From positions 1 through 22,009 of the forward strand of contig CAZWIA010000017.1 of NCBI GenBank assembly GCA_964633955.1: DNA of 22,009 bases. Reading direction: 5' to 3'. Below the pieces are notes generated by a model. That model made no database searches and had not been told where the DNA came from. It worked only from the letters and a program-made list of their open reading frames with translations. A program made the translations under genes and the position numbers. Positions within the stretch are counted from its first letter, which is position 1. The number at the start of each line of letters is the position of its first letter. The stretch is from JAQBQQ01 sp964633955 (lineage in GTDB: Bacteria; Patescibacteriota; Gracilibacteria; Peribacterales; Peribacteraceae). Positions 11,459 to 18,131 of this stretch are shown one piece after another.

Positions 11459-11841
11459 TTTACAAAAGAGGAACTGCGGGGCACGAACTCCACATGGATG
11501 CTCACATTGCAGCATTCGTCCCATGTTCCTCGGTAGCGATCAAGCAGGACGTGTATGCCGGCGTATCCGTCTTCTTTCATTTGATCTTCGATCACCCGCA
11601 GCTTGCTTCTCACCAATTCCACCGCGGCAGCCACTGATTCATCGGCTGTATTCTCCACATCCAACGCAGGAACGGGACCGAGCCAGAGCAGTTTCCAATC
11701 GAGGGTATCGACAATCCTACGCCCGTAATTGGCAGCAAGGAGGAATAAACGCTGTTCTGCGGCAATGGGGTTATCTCCTACAAGGCGACCGGCGTCTGCC
11801 GAGTCATACCCCATGATGGATATCAGATTGTTCATGGCCAT
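11455..11841 (-). CDS. Hypothetical protein downstream of the flavoprotein
   Basis: 128 aa, soluble, family not recognised. The N-terminal half is helical (NPIAAEQRLFLLAANYGRRI), followed by LDWKLLWLGPVPALDVEN, a helix with SKLRVIEDQMKEDGY and a C-terminal beta-like CCNVSIHVEFVPRSS. The start lies 6 bases after the stop of the flavoprotein gene, so the two form an operon; GTGAG just before the ATG is a weak ribosome site. An alternative ATG is two codons on. The gene ends convergent with the CofE-like gene, sharing the bases CTAG. Confidence 0.72.
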   Translation of the reverse strand: MAMNNLISIMGYDSADAGRLVGDNPIAAEQRLFLLAANYGRRIVDTLDWKLLWLGPVPALDVENTADESVAAAVELVRSKLRVIEDQMKEDGYAGIHVLLDRYRGTWDECCNVSIHVEFVPRSSSFVN

Positions 11842-11847
11842 CTCACG

Positions 11848-12582
11848 TCAGATGTACTCCTCAGCATGGATCCTATCCTTCGTCAGTCCCCAGTTATTCA
11901 AACACAGTTGTTTTACTTCTTTCACCATGGCCGGATTGCCGCAGAGGTAGACCCGCCGCTTGGTGATATCCGTGATGACCTGGGGGATGATGTGCTGCAC
12001 GCGACCAGTGAAGTACTCCCCCTCTCCCCGCAGGAGGGGGTGCGGGCTCCGTGGCTGCGTGAGTGCGATATGCAAGCGCATGTCCGGGTGCTTGTCCGCC
12101 AGCGCCCGGAGTTCCTCTTCCCAGAACAGGTCCTCCTCATGCCGCACGCCGTAGACCAGATCCACCGGACGCGCGTCCTGCCGCTCGATCGCGTCCGCGA
12201 TCATGGACCGGTACGGCCCAATCCCAGTGGAAGTTCCCACCAGCACCACCGGGAGCTGATCGGGTTTATAGGTGAAGATCCCCAGCGGCCCGCGCATGGT
12301 GAGCTCCATGCCCGGCTTGAGCTTCTCCACAATGAACCGGCTCATCCGCCCGCCGGGAAGCAGGCGGATCACAAACCGCACCTCCGGCTCATGCGGCGCG
12401 GAGGCGATGGAGTAGGCTCTGGCCTGGATATCCGCGGGATTATCCGGATGCGGGATATCAAACATCACGTACTGCCCCGCCTTGAACTGGAACCCGGGCG
12501 CCTTGGAAAACCGGATGTCATAGACGTCCTTGGCAATGAGATCGATGGACCGGCAGACGGCGGGAAACGGCGGGAGGGGCAT
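11848..12582 (-). CDS. Ferredoxin-NADP reductase-like flavoprotein
   Basis: 244 aa from the ATG at 12582 (a GTG at 12600 would add six residues). It is a two-domain FNR-fold oxidoreductase moving electrons between NAD(P)H and an unidentified partner. The FAD-binding motif RAYSIAS is at 55-61, the flavin/phosphate segment GPLGIF at 98-103, the NAD(P)-binding motif GTSTGIGP at 116-123 and the C-terminal CGNPAMV at 214-220. No 2Fe-2S domain or signal peptide is present. Residues 178-189 (RSPHPLLRGEGE) are an in-frame insertion encoded by a GC-rich repeat related to that in the CofE-like gene, lying in the loop before the GRVQ segment. The specific partner cannot be named. The leader is pyrimidine-rich (CCATCCCCCC) without Shine-Dalgarno. 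Confidence 0.9.
   Translation of the reverse strand: MPLPPFPAVCRSIDLIAKDVYDIRFSKAPGFQFKAGQYVMFDIPHPDNPADIQARAYSIASAPHEPEVRFVIRLLPGGRMSRFIVEKLKPGMELTMRGPLGIFTYKPDQLPVVLVGTSTGIGPYRSMIADAIERQDARPVDLVYGVRHEEDLFWEEELRALADKHPDMRLHIALTQPRSPHPLLRGEGEYFTGRVQHIIPQVITDITKRRVYLCGNPAMVKEVKQLCLNNWGLTKDRIHAEEYI
12015..12051. repeat. GC-rich palindromic element inside the flavoprotein gene
   Basis: CCCCCTC (12018-12024) and GAGGGGG (12034-12040) pair around a 9-nt spacer. In the coding (minus) direction the element encodes RSPHPLLRGEGE. The CofE-like insertion encodes RSHPSPVAGEG, so both copies read RS-x-HP...GEG in the sense of their host genes, one on each strand. Confidence 0.7.
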
Positions 12583-12626
12583 GGGGGGATGGTAGCCCAC
12601 TCAGACCCTCGATGTATACTCTCAGA

Positions 12627-12655
12627 ATATGCTTCAAAATGGAGCATATGCTTCA
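12627..12655. promoter_or_regulatory. Direct repeats ATATGCTTCA with an internal palindrome
   Basis: ATATGCTTCA occurs at 12627-12636 and again at 12646-12655, 19 bases apart. The second copy is part of the palindrome AGCATATGCT (12643-12652). The site lies in the AT-rich divergent region between the flavoprotein and the secreted protein, just upstream of the TTGACA at 12670. The 19-bp spacing and symmetry suit a DNA-binding regulator; this is inference. Confidence 0.45.
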
Positions 12656-12669
12656 TAGTATTTGATATA

Positions 12670-12698
12670 TTGACAAAATTACATAAAATATTTAATTT
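12670..12698 (+). promoter_or_regulatory. Candidate promoter of the secreted-protein gene
   Basis: A perfect TTGACA (12670-12675) is followed after 17 bases by TAATTT (12693-12698), a weak -10. The 11-mer ATATTGACAAA (12667-12677) is identical to one in the promoter at 17384-17394, and ATCGCTGCTTCA (12706-12717) matches 17421-17432 with one change. The AT-rich setting and the shared downstream word support a real promoter in spite of the poor -10. Confidence 0.5.
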
Positions 12699-12726
12699 TC
12701 ACACAATCGCTGCTTCACACCACCGC

Positions 12727-12778
12727 GTCCTCCGCATACTCCTGACCGCACGTCGCGTTCAGGAACGCTGTGGAGGAC
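12727..12778 (+). promoter_or_regulatory. Structured 5' leader with alternative hairpins
   Basis: GTCCTCCGCA (12727-12736) pairs with TGTGGAGGAC (12769-12778) over 10 bp with one wobble. Inside, CCTGA (12741-12745) can pair with TCAGG (12759-12763), or GCGTT (12755-12759) with AACGC (12764-12768); the two inner helices are mutually exclusive. The structure ends 49 bases before the start codon of the secreted protein. It may set mRNA stability or act as a cis-regulatory element. Confidence 0.5.
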
Positions 12779-12827
12779 ACAAGAGCTCAGTGCCCTTCCA
12801 GTACAGGACTCCAACAGGAGAAGAACG

Positions 12828-13586
12828 ATGAAGGCGATCATGACGATGGTGGCGATCCTGGCGGCGACGGGCGCGGCGTGGGGGCAGGGAGCAAATCCTG
12901 TCCAGACGTCACCGCCCCCAGTACCTCCGGCCATTGTAATGCCGACGGGAGACATGGTCATCCTCTTGAGTCACGTGGTGATTCACACGGACGACACACT
13001 CCCGCCGGGCAGCTACGTGCCGGCGTTCTCTCCCGGCCGGAACATGGTCGTACCAAGCGGTACGGTCATCGACGGGTCACCTTGCAGTACGCAGCTGACT
13101 CTGCGTCAGGGTGATACATACACGCTGGGTCCACTCACGACTGACCTGGCTATCCCCTCTGGCTCCGCGCTAGAGAAGGGCAGTATGGTTCCCCGGCGGT
13201 ACATTCCGCCTGTGATTATCGGCAGCGTGGGGTACCAGCCGACCGACGCGGCCGAGGCACGGCATGTCGCCGAGGGCTTCCACACATATGAAAAGAAATT
13301 GGAAGACCTGGAGCGTACCCTCCGGTCGTACGTCGACCACAAGACGACGGCAACGGTCAACGAGGCCCTAGGAACGTACGACGCCCAGGTCGTCCAGCCG
13401 CGTTTCCAGCAAACGGATGCGAGGCTCAGGAAGCTGGATGCAGACATCAAGCAAGGCCTGGCGGACCTGGCCGCTTTGAAGAAGAAGCGGCAGCAGCGGC
13501 CTGCAACGGTGGTGGTGCAATCCACCACTCCGGTCTACTTTGATCCAGACTGTCCGGCCTGCAGGTTGGGCAACTGCCCCCGTTAA
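12828..13586 (+). CDS. Secreted protein with C-terminal coiled coil and Cys motif
   Basis: 252 aa, family not recognised. A Sec-type signal peptide is clear (MKAIMTMVAILAATGAAWGQ, likely cleaved after AWG). It is followed by a Pro-rich linker, a beta-rich middle (about 40-125: MVILLSHVVIHTDDTLPPGS, YTLGPLTTDLAIPSGSAL), a long helical/coiled-coil region (about 140-225, with LEDLERTLRSYVDHK and LRKLDADIKQGLADLAALKK), and a C-terminal DPDCPACRLGNCPR with three Cys, which might form a disulfide or bind metal. A strong Shine-Dalgarno, AGGAG, lies 7 bases before ATG, which is rare in this window. It has its own promoter, structured leader and terminator, so it is probably monocistronic. Confidence 0.82.
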   Translation: MKAIMTMVAILAATGAAWGQGANPVQTSPPPVPPAIVMPTGDMVILLSHVVIHTDDTLPPGSYVPAFSPGRNMVVPSGTVIDGSPCSTQLTLRQGDTYTLGPLTTDLAIPSGSALEKGSMVPRRYIPPVIIGSVGYQPTDAAEARHVAEGFHTYEKKLEDLERTLRSYVDHKTTATVNEALGTYDAQVVQPRFQQTDARLRKLDADIKQGLADLAALKKKRQQRPATVVVQSTTPVYFDPDCPACRLGNCPR

Positions 13587-13596
13587 CCCTCCACAG

Positions 13597-13641
13597 CCCA
13601 CCCATCCCCCGCAAGGGAGATGGGTGGGTCATTGTGTCTTT
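13597..13641 (+). terminator. Intrinsic-type terminator after the secreted-protein gene
   Basis: CCCACCCATC (13597-13606) pairs perfectly with GATGGGTGGG (13619-13628), extended inside by CCC/GGG around a GCAA loop. A seven-T run follows after about 10 bases (TCATTGTGTC then TTTTTTT). The offset T-run makes it a less than ideal terminator. It separates two convergent genes and overlaps the stop of the 1127-aa gene, so it may serve both. Confidence 0.7.
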
Positions 13642-16600
13642 TTTTCTGCTAACTTTTTTATCTCACTCTGCAACGTTTTCACCTGGCGCTCCAGCTCATC
13701 AGCGTTCGTATTCTTGCGCATTGCCTCCTGTGCTTTCCGTAGCTGACTCTCCAAATCTTCAATCCTTTGATCATCAGAAATTTCCGGTACCGGAGTAGTG
13801 GGCGGCGGAGAATCTGCATGTGTATGGGTGTGTGAGGTGGCTGTACGGTTCCATTCCCTCCGTATTTCTTGTAGGGAATTCTTCACGCCACCCCCACCAA
13901 GCCGCTCTGCCTCCTTAAGATAATTCGCTGCAATAGTCTCCCACCTCTTTCTTGTATCCCCCTCCTGCAGCGGAGCGGCGGCCCTGATAGCACGCGCGCG
14001 CAGTGCAAGCGTGAGCGGGCGCATTGGTTGAAGATCCTTCCTAAGGAACACACCATCATCCAGTGCATTCGCCTTATTCACTGCATCCACTAATGCAGCT
14101 TGTGATCCGTCCATTAACAAGCGCTCGATACTCTTCACCAGATTGCCGTACTCCTTGTTGAACGTATCTACTACTTCTTTGGCTATTCCTGCTTCTTTCA
14201 CGGCTCGATCAAGCTGCCAGGTTGGCCGCACCAGCTTATCAGACTGCTCCAAACTTCTGGCTGGCTGCGGACTTTCCACGTCGTTAGGAGTAGCCGAAGG
14301 GCGAACAGGCGGGGTGGTTGTTTCCGCCGGCGCGGAGTTACCATCCACAAACGCTCCGCCACCACTTGGCATGTGTGGGATGGACTGAAATGCGTTAGAA
14401 ACCTTTGGTATGATGTCATCCTGCTTCTGTAGTGCCGCTGCCATGTCCTCCACTCCAAATGCTGGCAGTGACTCAGGTGCTGTTGCAGCAGAAGAATTGA
14501 TTTTTTTCTGGCTGCTCTCTCTGGCAGGAATGGCATTCTTAGGAATCTTCACCCATTCTCCCTTCTCACCATAATACCACATTTGCTTCTCTGCCTCATC
14601 CCACCTAAACACACGGCCCTTCTCGTTCTTTCGGTACTGGTACGTGGGATCGTTTCCTAACCTCGTCCATGCTTGTCCTAAGCTTTGAAAGACTAGATAG
14701 TCAGCTGGTTTTCCCTCCAAACGAAAATGAGCACGTTGCCCGGGTCTGGAGACGGACAACTGGGTAGGAGCCTGTGCTCTTTCACGCTGCTCGCTTCTAT
14801 AAATCCGCTCTGGTGCTACTTGTATCCACTCTGATGTGAGCTGGCCGGTCATTCCCGGTTGACCGGAGGAGAGCACTACCCCATACGTCCCGGGCCTGCG
14901 GAAGTTCAGTACCACGTTGCCAATGCCATTGACCTTCAGCTCTACACCCGCCCGCTCAAGCACTTGTTCTGCATTCTGATTCCAGAATGACCGACTGCCA
15001 GGCTTATAGATAACCTCCTCGTACCCCATGTCTTGGGGAATAGTGATTGCGCCTGGAGAATGGCTTTTTGGGATTTTGAGCGTAATGGCAAACGTCTTGT
15101 CCCAATCCTGCACCACGATCTCTTGAGATTTGAGAATACGGCTCTCTGTAATGGATTCGCGGACATCAGGCTGCTCTATTCTTCCTACAGCTTCAGTGCC
15201 ACTGGCCTTCGGCTCTGTTGGCACCGTGGTCGCTGTTTGCACTTTCACTTGTTTGTCTCCCTTGCTTGTTGCTCGCATAATCAGCCTACCTAACCTTGCT
15301 AGCACGTTAGTTCCCGATTGGTCCGCTGCCTCCTTCCCCTTCTGCACCAACCCGCTGTGCCGCTGGGCCAGGGCTTCCAGGCGAATGGATTGCTGATAGT
15401 CCTCCATATTCTTCAGCTGCGCCACTTCCCCTTGGTATTGCTCTGGCTTCTCAGCTTGCATTCCGGCCAGTGCCAGAAGCCCGTCCTGCATGCGGGCCAC
15501 CTGGCGGATCTGGTCGCGCACCGGGTCAAACGCTCCCGGATCCGCGGCGTACTGCTTGGCCTCTGCTAGACGATAGGCGGCATCTTCATGCCGCTGGGTG
15601 ACGTACCGCACCAGCGGCAGCATCTCTTTAGCTGTGAAACGATTATAGGGGAAGCGCTGGATCTGCAGGAGTTCTCCCAATACTGATTGGTACGCGCGGC
15701 TAATGTCCCGCGCGTCCAGCCCTTGATTGAACTCCCTGTATTCCGCCTGCCGCTGTGCCCGCAATGCTTCCGCCGCCTTTGCTTCCTGTCTTGCTCCCCA
15801 CTGCGCCGTGTACGCGCCGCCGCTGGCGGGGAGCGCGTCCATCTGCCTGCCATTCACGCCTCTCTGCCACCACTCAGCGTGCCCGCCGTTAATGACATCC
15901 ACCGGCATGACGCCCCGCGCTCTCAATTGCTCCTGATTCTGTCTCATCCGCAAACCAGTCCCGCCAAGCGTGGGATGCTGGTATCCGGTACTGGTCCGTA
16001 TGCTCTTGCCCATTTCCTCCGCAGAACGGGTGAACCAGATCTTATTGTCAGCCACATACGGCGCCCCGTCATACTGGTTGTTTGTCTGCTTGATGTCCAT
16101 CTGTACGGAACCGCCGCCAGCCAGAGGAACCTCCAAGAAAAACGTCCTGTTGTCATTTGCCTTGCGTACTACACCCTCTATGTACTGTCCGCTTCGGTCT
16201 ACCACAATCGGCAGCTCAACCTCACGCGGCGTATCCGTGCCCTCCGGTACCTGTACTGTCACCGTGGGCCGGGCTTCTCCGCCGCGGTATTCACTGGGCA
16301 CGCCGGGGAAGGTATTGCTCAATCGCAGGCGGCGCAGGCCCGTTTCCCGCCCGGTTTCATCCAGCACGGGCACGCCCGGGAGGAGTTCCAGGGAGTCCAG
16401 GCCGGCGGCGTTCAGGGCCCTGTCCGTGGTGGAACCTGCCAGCTGGCCTCTGGCTGCCATGTCATAGTACTCCTTAGGAACTTCGGCCATGTCCTCGCGG
16501 TGGAGCAGGGCAAAGAGCTTCATGCCTACATCGTACTGAGGGGTACCATAGCGCCATTGTTTCGTCACAAAATCCAAGAAAGCGCGGCGTGCTGCATTCC

Positions 16601-17012
16601 GCCTGGCGCGCTCTGCCTTGGGTGATACCGTTTCTGATGCAGACTTGCTCTGTCCCAACAGCATATCCCGCGTGATCCACCCCCGTCGGAAGGCAATCTC
16701 TATCAGATGCTCATATCCAAATTTCTCTGGAATCTGCAGGGTAGGATCCACTTTCTCCAGCACATCCTGCATACCTTTCCAAAAAAACTGCACATGACGG
16801 CCAGTTGCAAAGCGGTGATCCTTGGCTCGCTCCTGGAACTCCTGCTTAAGCAGCTCATGATCCTGAGGATTCACTCTGTCTAACCCCGTCATAATCTGAT
16901 CCATCATGGGCCTATCCTGTGGATTAATTGGGTCTTTCTTAAATTCTACATGCAGCAGGCGATGCTCACGTCCAGCAGGGTCCGGGCCACTGGGAAGAAG
17001 AGGCATGCTCAT
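13629..17012 (-). CDS. Large multidomain hypothetical protein (1127 aa)
   Basis: Family not recognised. There is no signal peptide or membrane segment. Visible layout: helical N-terminus (about 25-190, with DPINPQDRPM and a related RVNPQDHELL), beta-rich segment (210-330), helical Arg/Gln/Ala-rich region (400-560), a second beta-rich part (630-735: KTFAITLKIPKSHSPGAI, GNVVLNFRRPGTYGVVL), a Tyr/Trp-rich patch (770-830), a Pro/Ser/Thr linker (835-930), a helical domain (930-1055), a His-rich spot (HTHTH, 1061-1065) and a terminal coiled coil (1080-1127). The ATG overlaps the stop of the 114-aa gene by four bases (ATGA), so the pair is coupled. The size, linkers and coiled coil suggest a scaffold or structural protein; this is inference. 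Confidence 0.85.
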   Translation of the reverse strand: MSMPLLPSGPDPAGREHRLLHVEFKKDPINPQDRPMMDQIMTGLDRVNPQDHELLKQEFQERAKDHRFATGRHVQFFWKGMQDVLEKVDPTLQIPEKFGYEHLIEIAFRRGWITRDMLLGQSKSASETVSPKAERARRNAARRAFLDFVTKQWRYGTPQYDVGMKLFALLHREDMAEVPKEYYDMAARGQLAGSTTDRALNAAGLDSLELLPGVPVLDETGRETGLRRLRLSNTFPGVPSEYRGGEARPTVTVQVPEGTDTPREVELPIVVDRSGQYIEGVVRKANDNRTFFLEVPLAGGGSVQMDIKQTNNQYDGAPYVADNKIWFTRSAEEMGKSIRTSTGYQHPTLGGTGLRMRQNQEQLRARGVMPVDVINGGHAEWWQRGVNGRQMDALPASGGAYTAQWGARQEAKAAEALRAQRQAEYREFNQGLDARDISRAYQSVLGELLQIQRFPYNRFTAKEMLPLVRYVTQRHEDAAYRLAEAKQYAADPGAFDPVRDQIRQVARMQDGLLALAGMQAEKPEQYQGEVAQLKNMEDYQQSIRLEALAQRHSGLVQKGKEAADQSGTNVLARLGRLIMRATSKGDKQVKVQTATTVPTEPKASGTEAVGRIEQPDVRESITESRILKSQEIVVQDWDKTFAITLKIPKSHSPGAITIPQDMGYEEVIYKPGSRSFWNQNAEQVLERAGVELKVNGIGNVVLNFRRPGTYGVVLSSGQPGMTGQLTSEWIQVAPERIYRSEQRERAQAPTQLSVSRPGQRAHFRLEGKPADYLVFQSLGQAWTRLGNDPTYQYRKNEKGRVFRWDEAEKQMWYYGEKGEWVKIPKNAIPARESSQKKINSSAATAPESLPAFGVEDMAAALQKQDDIIPKVSNAFQSIPHMPSGGGAFVDGNSAPAETTTPPVRPSATPNDVESPQPARSLEQSDKLVRPTWQLDRAVKEAGIAKEVVDTFNKEYGNLVKSIERLLMDGSQAALVDAVNKANALDDGVFLRKDLQPMRPLTLALRARAIRAAAPLQEGDTRKRWETIAANYLKEAERLGGGGVKNSLQEIRREWNRTATSHTHTHADSPPPTTPVPEISDDQRIEDLESQLRKAQEAMRKNTNADELERQVKTLQSEIKKLAEKKTQ

Positions 17013-17353
17013 GCTTCTTTGGAGAAAGATTGCTCAATGTTCCTGAGAGCAGACTGATCCTCAGTGACACTCTCCTGCTTGCGCTCCGCAATGGCCTGGC
17101 GCTTGAACTGCTCCAGTTCTGCTTGCCACTCCCCTACCACGGCCTGCACCCGCTCTTCACACAGCTCAAACGCCTTGCGGTACCGCTCCATGCGGGCCGC
17201 ACGCTCCTCCGGCGTTTCCTGGGCGTAGATACGGTCCAGCTCCGGCAGCAACTGGCTCATCAGTTCCGGCTCAATTTCCGCCATGATGGCGTCATACAGG
17301 TGATCGATTTCCCGCATCACGGACGGATCCAGCAATGGCTCTGTGTGTGTCAT
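17009..17353 (-). CDS. Helical hypothetical protein coupled to the 1127-aa protein
   Basis: 114 aa, family not recognised. It is almost entirely predicted helix with high Glu/Arg/Gln: PSVMREIDHLYDAIMAEIEP, a middle with TPEERAARMERYRKAFELCE, and a long helix to KRQAIAERKQE. The pattern suggests a soluble helical hairpin or coiled-coil partner of the large protein translated right after it (ATGA overlap). The ATG lies only 11 bases after a perfect TATAAT box, so the mRNA leader would be about four or five bases and no Shine-Dalgarno is possible. Confidence 0.78.
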   Translation of the reverse strand: MTHTEPLLDPSVMREIDHLYDAIMAEIEPELMSQLLPELDRIYAQETPEERAARMERYRKAFELCEERVQAVVGEWQAELEQFKRQAIAERKQESVTEDQSALRNIEQSFSKEA

Positions 17354-17364
17354 ATGTTTTGAGT

Positions 17365-17393
17365 ATTATAGCATTTTTACGTAATATTGACAA
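17365..17393 (-). promoter_or_regulatory. Promoter of the 114-aa/1127-aa operon
   Basis: On the minus strand TTGTCA (17388-17393, 5/6) is followed after 17 bases by a perfect TATAAT (17365-17370). Its -35 box occupies the same bases as the -35 of the divergent promoter at 17387-17414. RNA polymerase could therefore use only one direction at a time. Confidence 0.8.
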
Positions 17394-17414
17394 ATACAAT
17401 ATTTAGAGTATAAA
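17387..17414 (+). promoter_or_regulatory. Promoter of the three-TM protein gene
   Basis: A perfect TTGACA (17387-17392) is followed after 16 bases by TATAAA (17409-17414, 5/6). The predicted start is near 17421, giving a leader of about 55 bases with a strong Shine-Dalgarno. The sequence ATCGTTGCTTCA at the predicted start recurs, with one change, in the leader of the secreted-protein gene. Confidence 0.8.
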
Positions 17415-17475
17415 TAGGGCATCGTTGCTTCAAAACGTCGGTTCCTGACATTCGTGAACACGAAGGAGAACAGAG

Positions 17476-18066
17476 ATGGCTGATCTACTCGCGAACGTGT
17501 GGGCCTTCCTCCGGAAGGCTCTGCCCTACTTGATCCTCGTCGCCATTCTGGTGGTGCTGGAAATCTTCCGGCCCCAGCTGCCTCCTCTTGTGAGGGGCGG
17601 ACTCATCATGCTCATCATGGTGGCATTGGTGGGCCTGCTCTACTCACTCATTAACCGGGCAGATTTTAGAACGGCCGCCGGACACATGGAAGGACCGTTC
17701 CTCATCTGGGTCATTGCCCTCCTTGTGTTGGGGGCGGCACTCGGCTACCTCGGCACGGTGCTCTTTAAGCCAGGGCCACTGCCGACCGATACTCCCGTAA
17801 TCAGCTGGCTTTTGCCGGAACTTACCGGCATGCCCATGCCAGATGAGAACGACGTCGTGAGGGTGGATCTTACCACCATCACTGTCAAACCGCATGCCAC
17901 TTACCAGACCGAGGTGGTGGTAGACGGGAAGAAGATTGGTCCGGTGAACGCGGATCCCAACCGCATCCCAGTCCAGCTAAACATCCCTGCTGACACAAAG
18001 CGTATCCGCGTGTACTACTTCACCAGTGACAGGGGTGGTAGGTATCGGGAGTGGCTCCTCTTGTGA
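17476..18066 (+). CDS. Membrane protein with three TM helices and an exposed C-terminal domain
   Basis: 196 aa, family not recognised. Hydrophobic helices lie at about 16-31 (LPYLILVAILVVLEIF), 41-59 (GGLIMLIMVALVGLLYSLI) and 75-97 (FLIWVIALLVLGAALGYLG). The remaining ~100 residues form a beta-rich soluble domain (DVVRVDLTTITVKPHATYQ, RIPVQLNIPADTKRIRVYYF). With three helices the two ends are on opposite sides; the charge pattern (Arg/Lys between helices 1 and 2) does not settle the topology. A strong Shine-Dalgarno AAGGAG lies 7 bases before the ATG. The gene has its own promoter and terminator. It could be the membrane anchor for neighbouring large proteins, which is inference from position. 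Confidence 0.82.
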   Translation: MADLLANVWAFLRKALPYLILVAILVVLEIFRPQLPPLVRGGLIMLIMVALVGLLYSLINRADFRTAAGHMEGPFLIWVIALLVLGAALGYLGTVLFKPGPLPTDTPVISWLLPELTGMPMPDENDVVRVDLTTITVKPHATYQTEVVVDGKKIGPVNADPNRIPVQLNIPADTKRIRVYYFTSDRGGRYREWLLL

Positions 18067-18099
18067 ACCGCCAAAGCAATGCGGGAGGCATACTCCCAG

Positions 18100-18126
18100 A
18101 GAGCCATCCAATAGATGGCTCTTTTT
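18100..18126 (+). terminator. Intrinsic terminator after the three-TM protein gene
   Basis: AGAGCCATC (18100-18108) pairs perfectly with GATGGCTCT (18114-18122) around CAATA, followed directly by TTTT. It is a textbook rho-independent terminator for the plus-strand gene. It lies 6 bases from the stop of the convergent 694-aa gene. Confidence 0.93.
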
Positions 18127-18131
18127 CGTGT

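Noticed and set aside
12601..12669. Minus-strand promoter for the flavoprotein
   Set aside because: TATACA-like and TACTAT-like boxes exist but none has a credible -35 at 16-18 bp.
15687..16625. 312-aa plus-strand frame opposite the 1127-aa gene
   Set aside because: Antisense shadow without ribosome site or domain features.
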